Shown here in pieces: positions 4,707 to 13,046 of a stretch of DNA of 13,046 bases; position 1 is the first letter of the stretch, and every line of letters starts with the position of its first letter. The DNA is from Hallerella sp964501065. GTDB lineage: Bacteria; Fibrobacterota; Fibrobacteria; Fibrobacterales; Fibrobacteraceae. A program made the position numbers and the translations under genes. The stretch is from NCBI GenBank assembly GCA_964501065.1, contig CAZCRF010000064.1:1-13046 (forward strand), read 5' to 3'. The notes under the pieces are model-generated. The model was not told where the DNA came from. It searched no databases and saw only the letters and a list, made by a program, of their open reading frames with translations.

Positions 4707-6092
4707 CTAACGCTTATCCCGTCGAAGCGCGAAGCAAAACACGAGCAGGGAATCGACGGCGACGAACCCCGCAAACCCGGCAAAGACTCCCGGCGAATAA
4801 CCGTAGCTGTGGAGCCCCACGCCGAGCAAGTTCACCCCGAACAGGCAAAAGGCGAGGACCACGGCCAACAGTGCCTGCAAAATTTCAAGCGTCTTCCGCC
4901 GCGCAAGCTTCCCCGCTTTCAAATGGAAAATAATCAGCACCCACAAAAGGACGAGCAGCGCGCCGTTCTCCTTCGGGTCGAACCCCCAAAAGCGCCCCCA
5001 GGCGACGTCCGCCCAAAAGCCCCCGAACAAAGTCCCGAATGCCGAAAGCCCGAATCCCGCTCGGAGAGTCGCAAGCGAAAGCCTTTCGAGGGATTCTCCC
5101 GAAGCCTTGCCCCGAAAGCGGAGAAAAAGGCAACCGTGCGCAAGCAGGCTCGAAACAGCGAGCAGGCAAAAGCCCGAAGCAATCGTGAACACGTGCAGCG
5201 AAAGCCAAAAAGGCGAATCGAGCATCGGCGAGACTTTCCCAAAGGGATCCCCGGAAGAAAGAGTGGTGCGCAACAGCCAAAAGAAGGCTACGTTCACGCC
5301 GGCAAGCGCGGAAAAGATTCCCCGGGATTTCCGCCGAGCGGCAATTCCGACGTTCAAAAGGGATGAACCGAAAACCAAAGCGAGAATCATTTCATACAAA
5401 CTCACGAGCGGAATCCGCGCGGCGACGATTCCCCGCCAAAGGAACGTCCCCAAAATCGAAACGGAGAGAATCGCCTGCAAACAAGCTCCCGCCCCGAAGA
5501 AAAATTTTCCAGCTCCGCCGCCGAGCCACAGGGAAAAGAGGGCGAAAGCGAGCGACGCGCACGCAAGAATCCAAGAGGCGAACGGCAAGTTCACCTTCAA
5601 GTAACGGCTTTCCGCCGAAATCCGCCGAGCTTCGCCCGGAGAGACTTCCGATTCCGCAACCGAAATCCGATTCCAATAGGAATCGCTCTGCAGGGAATCG
5701 TACAAATTCAACGCCCCGTCCAATCGCACGAACTCCCTCGAAAGCGGACGGGAATCGTCGCGTTCCGCATATTGCCGGAGCAGCGAACGGCTAGAGTCGA
5801 AATCATCGCGCCGAAAGTTCCGCCGGGAAAAATCCAAGTGGAGAATCTCCACGGCGGCATGGCGGTTCACCCGAAAGACCGCCGCAGAATCCGCACGGCC
5901 GTCCCGGACCATCAAAAGCAGGCTGTCTTCGGGAATCCCGGCGCAGGAAGCCTTTCCGCAAAAGCTCTCGGCCACCAAGAGGGAGAACGTCCGCACGGGC
6001 ATTTTCCGCCCCCCGAAATCCACGGCGAAGCCCGAGGATTCCGCAAAGAGGAAAGCGGCGAAACCCAGCAACAGCCACAAGGCGCGCCTCAT
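4707..6092 (-). CDS. ccsA: CcsA/ResC-like cytochrome c maturation membrane protein
   Basis: 461 residues, a System II haem handling and cytochrome c synthetase subunit. An N-terminal hydrophobic segment (4-20) is followed by an exported domain beginning GGRKMPVRTFSLLVAES (27-43), typical of the region that links CcsB and CcsA in fused proteins. From about 168 onward there are multiple membrane helices. The haem-binding signature reads WGRFWGFDPKE (365-375; usual form WGxxWxWDPKE, with Phe for the third Trp). Candidate haem-ligand histidines are His300 (in SLHVFTIASG) and His428 (in LLGVGLHSYGY). IPLVSLYEM (227-235) is also typical. The start at 6092 is chosen for the ATGA overlap with the upstream stop and a GGAG site upstream; open frame continues further 5' but only over the ResB-like gene in another frame. 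It forms an operon with that gene. No cytochrome gene is in the window. Confidence 0.87.
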   Translation of the reverse strand: MRRALWLLLGFAAFLFAESSGFAVDFGGRKMPVRTFSLLVAESFCGKASCAGIPEDSLLLMVRDGRADSAAVFRVNRHAAVEILHLDFSRRNFRRDDFDSSRSLLRQYAERDDSRPLSREFVRLDGALNLYDSLQSDSYWNRISVAESEVSPGEARRISAESRYLKVNLPFASWILACASLAFALFSLWLGGGAGKFFFGAGACLQAILSVSILGTFLWRGIVAARIPLVSLYEMILALVFGSSLLNVGIAARRKSRGIFSALAGVNVAFFWLLRTTLSSGDPFGKVSPMLDSPFWLSLHVFTIASGFCLLAVSSLLAHGCLFLRFRGKASGESLERLSLATLRAGFGLSAFGTLFGGFWADVAWGRFWGFDPKENGALLVLLWVLIIFHLKAGKLARRKTLEILQALLAVVLAFCLFGVNLLGVGLHSYGYSPGVFAGFAGFVAVDSLLVFCFALRRDKR

Positions 6093-6757
6093 TTTGAAAT
6101 TCTCCGCGAAAGGAATTGCCACAGGAGGCCGAGGGCGAGAATCCCCGAGAACAGGTACGGGACAATGGCGAACGGGTCGCGCTTCAACCAGAACCGCACG
6201 GCGTTCTTCCCGGGAAAGATTTCGGCGGATTCGGCAAAATAGAGGGTGTAGTCCCCCACGCGCCCCGGGGAGTTCCAGGCGACGCGCTGCACTTCGCCAG
6301 AATGCCTGTCCAAGACGGAGCATCCGGCGGAATCCGCTTCGACAATCCGGAAGGAAATCCCCTCCGAAGAATCGACGACCACCTCGGAGCCTTCAAGCCC
6401 CACTGCCGCGAAGGATTCCCGAAACCGCTCCCCGGCGAAGCTCCCGCAAATCAAGACCAGAACGGAGACGTGCACAAGCAAAAGTCCGCCATTTTTCAAA
6501 GTGTGCGGAATGCAAAAAAGGCACGCGCAAAGGACGTTCACGCCCAAAAGGACGGCGATGGACTTCAGCGCGGGGAACGGGAGAACCCCCGACACGAGCA
6601 AGAACCAGCTGTCAAAAAAACGCGACACCCCGGCATAAAGTCCGGCGCGCGCACAAAAAAGAGTTCCCCAAAAGAACAGGACGAACAGGGCGATGAGCAA
6701 AACGACGCCGAATGGCAGCGAGCCCAAGGAACGTCCGATGCGACAAAAACTCTTCAC
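6089..6757 (-). CDS. ccsB: ResB/CcsB-like cytochrome c biogenesis protein
   Basis: 222 residues with predicted membrane helices at about 15-36, 66-83, 90-106 and 196-216, and an exported beta-rich segment between the last two (about 110-190). The family pattern GGLLLVHVSVLVLICGSFAGE (90-110) contains His96, a likely haem ligand. DPFAIVPYLFSGILALG (194-210) matches the C-terminal ResB helix. It is short for ResB/CcsB proteins, most of which carry a larger periplasmic domain; the downstream CcsA-like protein supplies an extra N-terminal exported domain instead. The start codon is GTG at 6757 with no visible Shine-Dalgarno. It overlaps ccsA by ATGA and is divergent from glgB. CcsB and CcsA together carry haem across the membrane and attach it to CXXCH apocytochromes. 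Confidence 0.8.
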   Translation of the reverse strand: MKSFCRIGRSLGSLPFGVVLLIALFVLFFWGTLFCARAGLYAGVSRFFDSWFLLVSGVLPFPALKSIAVLLGVNVLCACLFCIPHTLKNGGLLLVHVSVLVLICGSFAGERFRESFAAVGLEGSEVVVDSSEGISFRIVEADSAGCSVLDRHSGEVQRVAWNSPGRVGDYTLYFAESAEIFPGKNAVRFWLKRDPFAIVPYLFSGILALGLLWQFLSRRISK

Positions 6758-6761
6758 GCGC

Positions 6762-6793
6762 CCAATTTAAAAAATCCGAAGCCGTATTCCAAA
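6762..6793 (-). promoter_or_regulatory. Candidate promoter of the ccsB-ccsA operon
   Basis: On the minus strand TTTG (6793-6790), exactly 20 bases, then TAAATTGG (6769-6762, one mismatch to TAnnTTTG). The predicted start point lies at or next to the GTG at 6757, so the mRNA would be leaderless or nearly so, as proposed for the ABC-F gene. Functional proof is absent. Confidence 0.4.
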
Positions 6794-6887
6794 ATGGAAG
6801 AAGAACGGAATCCATTTTGCAAAAAATGTTTTCGTGCAAGGAATTTTAAAGTATTTTTACGCAGTAACTCAACCAACGGATTTTTAC

Positions 6888-9239
6888 ATGGATTTTCAAG
6901 ACGTAACCACTTTGACGGAAAGCCAAATGCGCTCCATCCGGGATTTCAATTGCAGCGACCCGTTCTCCATTTTGGGGCTTCACGCCGTCGAAACGGATCG
7001 CGGCTTCAAGACCGCCATCCGGGTCTATCTGCCGGGAGCCGCTTTCATCAGTGGGGAATCCGTGGAACCGGAAATCCTTTACGGCAAAGCCGAAGAGGCC
7101 GAAGTCAAGGTCTCCCGCAAGCCCGCAGCCAAAAAGAACGCCAAGTCGGCGAAGTCGAAATCCGCCGGGAAGGCGGCCAAACGTCCAAAGGACGAAGCGA
7201 AGAAATTCGTCTTCGACTTCGTGAAAATCGGCGACACGGGATTCTTCGAAGCCGTCCTGGACATGGAATTCCAGCCGTTCTTTTACAAGCTCCACGTCAC
7301 CTTGGAAAACGGCGTCAAATATTCCGTCGTCGACCCCTACGCCTTCCTGCCCGTCCTCACGGACTTCGACTGCCACCTGATAAAGAACGGCACCCATTAC
7401 GAGCTTTACAAAAAGCTCGGGGCGAACATCGTCCGGCACCAGGGCTTTGGCGGCATCCAGTTCGCCGTTTGGGCGCCGAACGCGAAAAGCGTCGCCGTCG
7501 TCGGCAACTTCAACAGCTGGGACGGAAGACGCCACCCGATGCGCATGATAGGCTCGTCCGGCATTTGGGAAATTTTCATCCCGGAACTCGGCGAGAACGA
7601 GCTTTACCGTTTTGAAATTCACGCGCAAGACGGGCATCTAGTCACCAAGTCCGACCCTTTGGCGAAACTCAGCGAAATGCGCCCGGCGACAGCGAGCGTC
7701 ACGACGCACCTCGAAGGCTACGAATGGGGCGACAAGCTTTACATGGACACGCATTACGCCACCCGCGTATTCGGCGCGCCGATGAACATCTACGAAGTCC
7801 ACGCCGGTTCTTGGGAGCGCGACCCGGCCAACCCGGACAGATTCCTCTCGTGGAGCGAACTTTCCGACAAGCTCATTCCTTACCTGAAGGAAATGGGTTA
7901 CACGCACGTGGAATTCCTCCCCATCATGGAGCACCCTCTCGACGAATCCTGGGGCTACCAAGTCACGGGCTACTACTCCCCCACGAGCCGTTTCGGATCC
8001 CCGGACGAATTCCGCCGCTTCGTCGACCTCTGCCACCAGAATGAAATCGGAGTGATTCTCGACTGGGTCCCCGCGCACTTCCCGAAGGATTCCTACGCAC
8101 TCGGGCGTTTCGACGGCACGGCTTGCTACGAGCACGCCGATCCGCGCCAAGGGGAACATCCCGACTGGGGCACTTATATTTTCAACTTGGGGCGCAAGGA
8201 AGTGTCGAACTTCCTCATCGCGAACGCCATGTATTGGCTGCGGGAATTCCACTGCGACGGTCTCCGGGTCGATGCCGTGGCGAGCATGCTCTACCTGGAT
8301 TACGGCAAGCGCGACGGAGAATGGATTCCGAACAAGGACGGCGGGAACATCAACTACGACACAATTGAATTCCTGAAGCACTTGAACAGCATCATGGGGC
8401 GTCTCGCCCCGCACGCGATTCTCATCGCCGAAGAATCCACCAGCTTCCCCTGCATCACGCGTCCGCCGGAACGCGGCGGCCTCGGTTTCCATTACAAATG
8501 GAACATGGGCTGGATGAACGATTTCCTCACCTACATGCATCACGAACCGGTGCACCGCAAATATCACCAAAACTTGCTCACGTTCAGCATGGTCTACGCC
8601 TATTCCGAAAACTTCATCTTGGTGCTCAGCCACGATGAAGTCGTGCACGGGAAAGGCTCCATGCTCGGCAAGATGCCCGGGGACAACTGGCAAAAATTCG
8701 CGAATCTCCGGCTGGCTTACGCCTACCAGTTTGCGCATCCGGGCAAAAAGCTCAACTTCATGGGCAACGACTTCGGGCAATACCGCGAATGGAACGAAAA
8801 GCAATCCCTCGATTGGCACCTGCTTTCTTGGGAAACCCACGGCAAGCTGCATGAAATGTTCAAGGTGCTTTCGCATATCTACAAGAGCGAAAGTCCGCTG
8901 TGGGAAGTCGACCACGCTCCCGAAGGCTTCGAATGGATTTCTTGCGACGACGCGGACAATTCCATCGTTTCCTTTGTCCGGAATGACGCCCACGGCGCGA
9001 AGATTCTCTGCGCCTTCAACTTTACGCCCGTGCCCCGGACTCCTTACCGCATCGGGCTCCCGGCGCGCGGCCGTTGGCAAGAGATTTTCAATTCCGACTC
9101 CGAAATGTGGGGCGGCGGAAACATCGGGAACGCCGGGGAAATCCACTCGGAAGACACGCCGTGGCAAAACCGCCCGTGGAGCGCGAACATCCAATTGCCG
9201 CCCCTCGCCGCCGTCTACTTCAAATACATCGGGGAATGA
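6888..9239 (+). CDS. glgB: 1,4-alpha-glucan (glycogen) branching enzyme
   Basis: 783 residues (E. coli GlgB is about 728). It cuts alpha-1,4 chains and re-joins them as alpha-1,6 branches in glycogen. The N-terminal beta-sandwich (about 20-175, DPFSILGLH to DPYAFLPVL) carries a Lys/Ala/Ser-rich insertion at about 72-106. A second CBM48-like domain (about 180-290) includes FAVWAPNAKSVAVVGNFNSW. The GH13 barrel shows all four regions: DWVPAHF (392-398), GLRVDAV with nucleophile Asp462, IAEEST with acid/base Glu515, and LSHDEVVHGK with Asp583. The C-terminal beta-domain ends at YFKYIGE. The ATG at 6888 is chosen because homology starts there; an in-frame GTG at 6834 would add an unconvincing 18 residues. 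A weak GGA lies 8 bases upstream of the ATG. No other glg gene is in the window. It ends at a strong terminator. Confidence 0.96.
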   Translation: MDFQDVTTLTESQMRSIRDFNCSDPFSILGLHAVETDRGFKTAIRVYLPGAAFISGESVEPEILYGKAEEAEVKVSRKPAAKKNAKSAKSKSAGKAAKRPKDEAKKFVFDFVKIGDTGFFEAVLDMEFQPFFYKLHVTLENGVKYSVVDPYAFLPVLTDFDCHLIKNGTHYELYKKLGANIVRHQGFGGIQFAVWAPNAKSVAVVGNFNSWDGRRHPMRMIGSSGIWEIFIPELGENELYRFEIHAQDGHLVTKSDPLAKLSEMRPATASVTTHLEGYEWGDKLYMDTHYATRVFGAPMNIYEVHAGSWERDPANPDRFLSWSELSDKLIPYLKEMGYTHVEFLPIMEHPLDESWGYQVTGYYSPTSRFGSPDEFRRFVDLCHQNEIGVILDWVPAHFPKDSYALGRFDGTACYEHADPRQGEHPDWGTYIFNLGRKEVSNFLIANAMYWLREFHCDGLRVDAVASMLYLDYGKRDGEWIPNKDGGNINYDTIEFLKHLNSIMGRLAPHAILIAEESTSFPCITRPPERGGLGFHYKWNMGWMNDFLTYMHHEPVHRKYHQNLLTFSMVYAYSENFILVLSHDEVVHGKGSMLGKMPGDNWQKFANLRLAYAYQFAHPGKKLNFMGNDFGQYREWNEKQSLDWHLLSWETHGKLHEMFKVLSHIYKSESPLWEVDHAPEGFEWISCDDADNSIVSFVRNDAHGAKILCAFNFTPVPRTPYRIGLPARGRWQEIFNSDSEMWGGGNIGNAGEIHSEDTPWQNRPWSANIQLPPLAAVYFKYIGE

Positions 9240-9244
9240 ACATC

Positions 9245-9269
9245 AAACCGCCGGCAAAGCCGGCGGTTT
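9245..9269. terminator. Bidirectional intrinsic terminator between glgB and the helicase gene
   Basis: AAACCGCCGGC (9245-9255), loop AAA, GCCGGCGGTTT (9259-9269): a perfect 11-bp stem with A-run and T-run flanks. It follows the glgB stop by 5 bases and lies 22 bases from the end of the convergent gene, so it can serve both. Confidence 0.9.
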
Positions 9270-9291
9270 TGAATTTTAGGCCGACATCCAG

Positions 9292-12200
9292 TCAACTTTC
9301 CATCAGCTGGATGTCGACAGCTTCGTCTTCGCTGCGAACCTCGTAGCGACGCTCCGGCTTGCCGTAAACGTTCACGGACTGATGCCCCGTGGTGAAAACA
9401 TTTTCTTCCAGAAAAGTCGGCGAGCCCAACATTTCGTTTTCAATCTCGCGGGCTTCCATTTCTTTGCACCCCATTTCCTGGAGCAGACTTTTCAGTCGAT
9501 TGACGACTTCCAGCTTTTCGAGGTTTTTCGTATCCGCATCCGGCATCAGCACAAAGAGACCGTCCCGTGCTCGGCTGACGGCAACGTTGATCAGGTTGAG
9601 TTGATTCAAGAAGCTTTGGCTGGAAATGGACGCCGACGGATTCAGGACGACAAACATGACGTCGCATTCGTCGCCTTGAAAACGATGCACCGTTCCGCAT
9701 TGCACGGAAACTCCATCGGGCTTTTGCCAAGACCTCAACAGGTTTTCAATCACGTCGGCTTGGATGCGATACGGAGAAACGACGCCGACGCTCAAACGGT
9801 CCCGCTCCGCCCCCGAAAGAGCCGTCGCCAAATGGCGCACATATTCGTAGGCAAAGAGCGCGGAATAAATGTGATAACTCGAAGTCTTCAGTCTCTTGCT
9901 GCGATAAATGCTTTCGTAATTCGATACGGGGAACCGGATGATGTTCAGCGGCACGATTTCCTTCCCGTTCACGACAAGCCGTTTCCGAGAATTTTGGGGA
10001 CGCTCGTGTTCCAAAAGTCCGCCATAAGTCAATCGGCTGAAAATTTCTCCGATTTCGGGAATGCTGCGGTATTGCCGTTGAAGCCTCACCACTTCGTATG
10101 CGTGGGGAGAGGTCTGCGGATTCTTGAAAGAATCCACCTCGTCAAGCCCCACCATCGTGTAAATGTTTTCCTTTTGCCAAGAACGTTCGGAGAACATCGG
10201 AGCGATTTGGAACGGATCCCCGGCGATGACAAATTGCCGGGGCTTCTGCGAATGCAACAAGTAAACGATATGGATGAGCGGAATCATCGACGCTTCGTCG
10301 ACGACAATCACGTCCCACGGGATTTCGCGGAGAAAACGTTTCGACGAACCGACCACGCAGGAATCGTAAGGCAACCGTGCAATGGTCGTGACGACAATAT
10401 TGGTCTCACGGCCTTCTGGATTCCACCCTCTCCCACAAAAGATGGCGTCTTTTTCGATTTCGGAATCTTCCGTCGTTCCGAACCGCGTCAAGAACTGTCG
10501 ATATTCGGGCGACTTATCCATCAAACGCCGAGTCAAGACGTCCGCGGCCTTGTTCGTCGGCGCGAGCACCAGAACGTTCTTCGGCGAACCGTCGACAAGC
10601 GGCAAAAGTTCCTTTTCGACAAGGTAGGTCGTCTTTCCCGTGCCCGGAGGTCCGAAAACAAAGCGGATGTTCTTGCAGAGATTTTCATGCATGTCGAAGT
10701 CATCGTCAAAAGGCAGTTTCCCAAACTGCTTCTGAAGTTCCTGCAGCAAAAACTCCGGACTTTTCGCGGCAATAGACGCTTCTGCGATATTTTCCGCATT
10801 CTGCAAATCGCCTGCATGCATCATTTTCAATCGAAGAGAGAACGAACGGATGCTGGCGGCTTCAAAAGGCAAGTTCTTTTCGGAGCCGTCGCGGAAACGA
10901 ACATGCAAATTCATGCCGTATAGATTTTCGACTGCAGCGGGGATTCGCTTGTTCGGTCTTGAAAGAATGAGCGTTCTCCGGGATTCTTTATCGACGGCAA
11001 CCCGCCCGAATTGGATAAAAATTTCTTTCTGTTTGTTCTGCGCATTTTTCGTTCCATTCAGAATTTCCAGTTGGAGCATCGCCTGAAACCAACCAAAGCT
11101 GTATTTCTTTGCGGAAAGCGCTTTGCGGCAAGCTTCGTCTTTGGCGGCAATCAGGTTCGTTTCGAGAGCGAGCTTCCTTTCCGCTTTCTGGATTTCCTTT
11201 TCGCTGTCATACGAAGGCTCTTCGGCATCGGTAAGAGTTTCGTCGGCATTTTCAGCGGAAGATTCCGGCTCTTTCTCTTTAGAGAACGTCTCGATTTTTT
11301 CCCAGATTCTCTTTTGAGGATTTTCGGCGATTTCCGGCGAAGGATTCTCGGCATCCTCTTCAACAGCGACTTCAGCCGAGCGATTGCCCGAAGTCCCGCT
11401 GGAACGCTCCCTCGCTCCCGATTTTTCTTCGCACTTCTTTTTCCATTCCAAGAATTCATTCCACTGCGTTTCATCCGGCAATTTTCCGCCGCACTTTTCC
11501 TTAAACGCGTTAAGTTCGTCAAGCTGCTTCTGGACTTCTGGATAATCCTCCGCCAAATTCAGCCTCGGACGGGTCTGGATATCCAACACTTCGACCAGCT
11601 TTTTCCAATCGGGAATGGCGTTGTATCTTTCGTCCAAGTCTTCAACGCAGATTTCATTCGGCGCTTTGAACTCCCCCGACGTTGTCAGCATCCATTTCTG
11701 ATTTCGCAGCCAGTTGAGCACAGGTCGGCACACAGACCGAGGATAACCTGGATACTCTTTCCACAGGGAACAACGCCGGATGCATTCTATTTTCTCCGAC
11801 AATACATCCAGTTCCTTGAGGAGAATTTCGGCGAATACTTTGCTGCGTTCCCAAGAAAGCTCACTTTTTACAAAATCTTCCATCCCATCGATAACATGGA
11901 ATTCCGCCCACACACTGCGTGGACTTGCAAGATAGTGATCAAATTGAAAATCGTTCCAAACAATTCCGTAATCGGAATCATTCCCATAGCAGTACAACGT
12001 TTTGACGACAGGGGAAGGGCTTCGCCGAACGCCCAGAAGCTCAAAAAATTTCTCCGCCCGTTCATCAAACTGCGAATAGAATTCCAAATCGAGAAAAAAG
12101 ATGTTCGACGAATTCGAAAACCATTCCCGCAGCTCCGGCGAGTCGAAGTAGATGTTCTTCGGGCGATGCCAGCGGTTTCTTTCTTCGAAGCTAATAGCGA

Positions 12201-13046
12201 AATCGTCATCATCGTCCAACCAGCAGATGTTGTTTCTTTCTTCGATGCCAAAGCCATTCACGCGGACAAGCCATTCCGTTCGGATTTTATTCCGCCATTT
12301 CTCGATTTCCGACTGGGGGCATTCGTCCAAGAAGTAGCGAAGGATTTTCTGAAAATCCCTCCCGACCGCACCTTCATCTGCCGGAACATTTCCTCTATAT
12401 CTCGGCAAAATCTTCGTTTCGACTTCCGACTTGAGCGACGGTGCGGACATCCCGAGCTTTTTGCAGAATTCTTCGACAGAAAACGGTTTCGCTTCCTTTT
12501 TCCTTTTCAGACCGTACAGAGTTTTGTGAATCGTCGGAAAATCATTCTCCTCTCCATTCGGCAGAAAAAGGCTGAGAGTCCCATTTTCAGAAAATGCGCA
12601 AGCGGCTTTCCCGTTCTGATTGACAAAAATCGGACGTGTTTTAGCCAACTCAAATCTCTTCGAATTTTCATCCATCCAGCTGTAAAATGTGAGGAACCAA
12701 TCCGAGGATTCGGCAAATTTCTTTTCGACAAATTTTCCCGGAATTCGCTCGATGAATCTTTCGTCATTAAGCAGATGCTCCAGCCCGATAATTTTCTGAA
12801 TCCACTCCCGCTTATCTTTATCCAAATATTGTTGCGTTTTCAATTCGGGGAACGCCCAAAAAGAATTATCGCCGAGAATCCCCGAAAGATCCGCATCGGA
12901 AAACACATTTTGCAAGGCAGACTCCACCGGACGATAGGCGTTCGCCGCCACCGTGTAACCGGATTTCGTCGGCAGCAACTCCTCCGTTCGGAATTGAATG
13001 TGTAAATTTCTTTCTGTAAAATCAAAAGGGTCCGGAGAACTCGCCG
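9292..13046 (-). CDS. Large protein with C-terminal superfamily 1 (Dna2/UPF1-like) helicase, N-terminus outside the window
   Basis: The frame is open from the stop at 9292 to the right edge (at least 1250 residues), so the 5' end is missing. The first in-window alternative start, TTG at 12978, is internal: upstream codons read FTERNLHIQFRTEEL without a stop. Numbering from that TTG, residues 1-500 are a mixed region with PIFVNQNGKA and LSLFLPNGEE segments that resemble the part following HSP90-like ATPase domains in sacsin-type proteins (inference). Residues 500-630 are a charged, Glu/Lys-rich, probably coiled linker. The helicase has Walker A GPPGTGKTT (776-784), Ia LAPTNKAADVL, Walker B VVDEAS (892-897), III AGDPFQ (919-924), IV QRQYRS (967-972), V TVHRFQGDE (1096-1104) and VI NVAVSRAR (1131-1138), all intact. 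It would unwind or translocate on nucleic acid using ATP. The 5' part is visibly A/T-richer than glgB. Possible anti-phage protein; not demonstrated. Confidence 0.88.
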   Translation of the reverse strand, partial: ASSPDPFDFTERNLHIQFRTEELLPTKSGYTVAANAYRPVESALQNVFSDADLSGILGDNSFWAFPELKTQQYLDKDKREWIQKIIGLEHLLNDERFIERIPGKFVEKKFAESSDWFLTFYSWMDENSKRFELAKTRPIFVNQNGKAACAFSENGTLSLFLPNGEENDFPTIHKTLYGLKRKKEAKPFSVEEFCKKLGMSAPSLKSEVETKILPRYRGNVPADEGAVGRDFQKILRYFLDECPQSEIEKWRNKIRTEWLVRVNGFGIEERNNICWLDDDDDFAISFEERNRWHRPKNIYFDSPELREWFSNSSNIFFLDLEFYSQFDERAEKFFELLGVRRSPSPVVKTLYCYGNDSDYGIVWNDFQFDHYLASPRSVWAEFHVIDGMEDFVKSELSWERSKVFAEILLKELDVLSEKIECIRRCSLWKEYPGYPRSVCRPVLNWLRNQKWMLTTSGEFKAPNEICVEDLDERYNAIPDWKKLVEVLDIQTRPRLNLAEDYPEVQKQLDELNAFKEKCGGKLPDETQWNEFLEWKKKCEEKSGARERSSGTSGNRSAEVAVEEDAENPSPEIAENPQKRIWEKIETFSKEKEPESSAENADETLTDAEEPSYDSEKEIQKAERKLALETNLIAAKDEACRKALSAKKYSFGWFQAMLQLEILNGTKNAQNKQKEIFIQFGRVAVDKESRRTLILSRPNKRIPAAVENLYGMNLHVRFRDGSEKNLPFEAASIRSFSLRLKMMHAGDLQNAENIAEASIAAKSPEFLLQELQKQFGKLPFDDDFDMHENLCKNIRFVFGPPGTGKTTYLVEKELLPLVDGSPKNVLVLAPTNKAADVLTRRLMDKSPEYRQFLTRFGTTEDSEIEKDAIFCGRGWNPEGRETNIVVTTIARLPYDSCVVGSSKRFLREIPWDVIVVDEASMIPLIHIVYLLHSQKPRQFVIAGDPFQIAPMFSERSWQKENIYTMVGLDEVDSFKNPQTSPHAYEVVRLQRQYRSIPEIGEIFSRLTYGGLLEHERPQNSRKRLVVNGKEIVPLNIIRFPVSNYESIYRSKRLKTSSYHIYSALFAYEYVRHLATALSGAERDRLSVGVVSPYRIQADVIENLLRSWQKPDGVSVQCGTVHRFQGDECDVMFVVLNPSASISSQSFLNQLNLINVAVSRARDGLFVLMPDADTKNLEKLEVVNRLKSLLQEMGCKEMEAREIENEMLGSPTFLEENVFTTGHQSVNVYGKPERRYEVRSEDEAVDIQLMES

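Noticed and set aside
6093..6323. N-terminal extension of the CcsA frame.
   Set aside because: It lies over the ResB-like gene in another frame, has no membrane or family features, and the ATGA start at 6092 is well supported.
6834..6887. Upstream in-frame GTG start for glgB, and a tiny ATG frame at 6826-6849.
   Set aside because: The extra residues have no homology or ribosome binding site, and the tiny frame shows no leader-peptide features.
11011..13005. A 664-codon open frame antisense to the helicase gene, and similar long antisense frames at 1017-1940, 2091-3359 and 7638-9194.
   Set aside because: They are mirror frames created by the codon bias of the real genes; none has recognisable domains or a start signal.

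Overview
The window is about 13 kb of a bacterial chromosome, G+C roughly 55%, densely coded. The protein families, the frequent ATGA stop-start overlaps and the promoter-like elements of the Bacteroidota type (TTTG, about 20 bases, TAnnTTTG) suggest a member of the Fibrobacterota-Chlorobiota-Bacteroidota superphylum, with Fibrobacter the best guess. There is no rRNA or tRNA here to prove it.

Layout. Bases 1-188 hold no convincing gene. They carry three small covarying hairpins and a promoter that leads almost directly into the first gene. From 189 to 1784 on the plus strand lies a YbiT-type ABC-F ATPase whose second nucleotide site looks dead. From 4372 down to 1792 on the minus strand there are three genes joined by ATGA overlaps: an EcoRI-type adenine methyltransferase, a DUF262-HNH protein, and a small lipoprotein. 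The first two look like a restriction-modification or related defence module in which the usual EcoRI nuclease is replaced by a DUF262-HNH protein.

Upstream of the methyltransferase is a 334-base gap (4373-4706) that appears to encode a structured RNA on the minus strand. It has a long-range closing stem of 10 + 8 base pairs, several local hairpins, and a long terminator-like hairpin with a U-run that ends 11 bases before the methyltransferase start codon. The closing stem and the terminator cross each other, as in a switch or pseudoknot. This is the most interesting part of the window.

From 6757 down to 4707 (minus) are the two membrane proteins of a System II cytochrome c maturation machine, ResB/CcsB-like and CcsA-like, again overlapping by ATGA. 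Divergent from them is glgB (6888-9239, plus), encoding a glycogen branching enzyme with a Lys/Ala-rich insertion. It ends at a strong bidirectional terminator. The remainder (9292 to the right edge, minus) is one very large protein with a C-terminal superfamily 1 helicase. Its reading frame stays open to base 13046, so its N-terminus lies outside the window.

How they fit together: glgB and ccsBA are ordinary storage and respiration functions. The methyltransferase/HNH/lipoprotein operon with its RNA leader, and the large A/T-richer helicase, look like accessory or defence genes placed between housekeeping genes.
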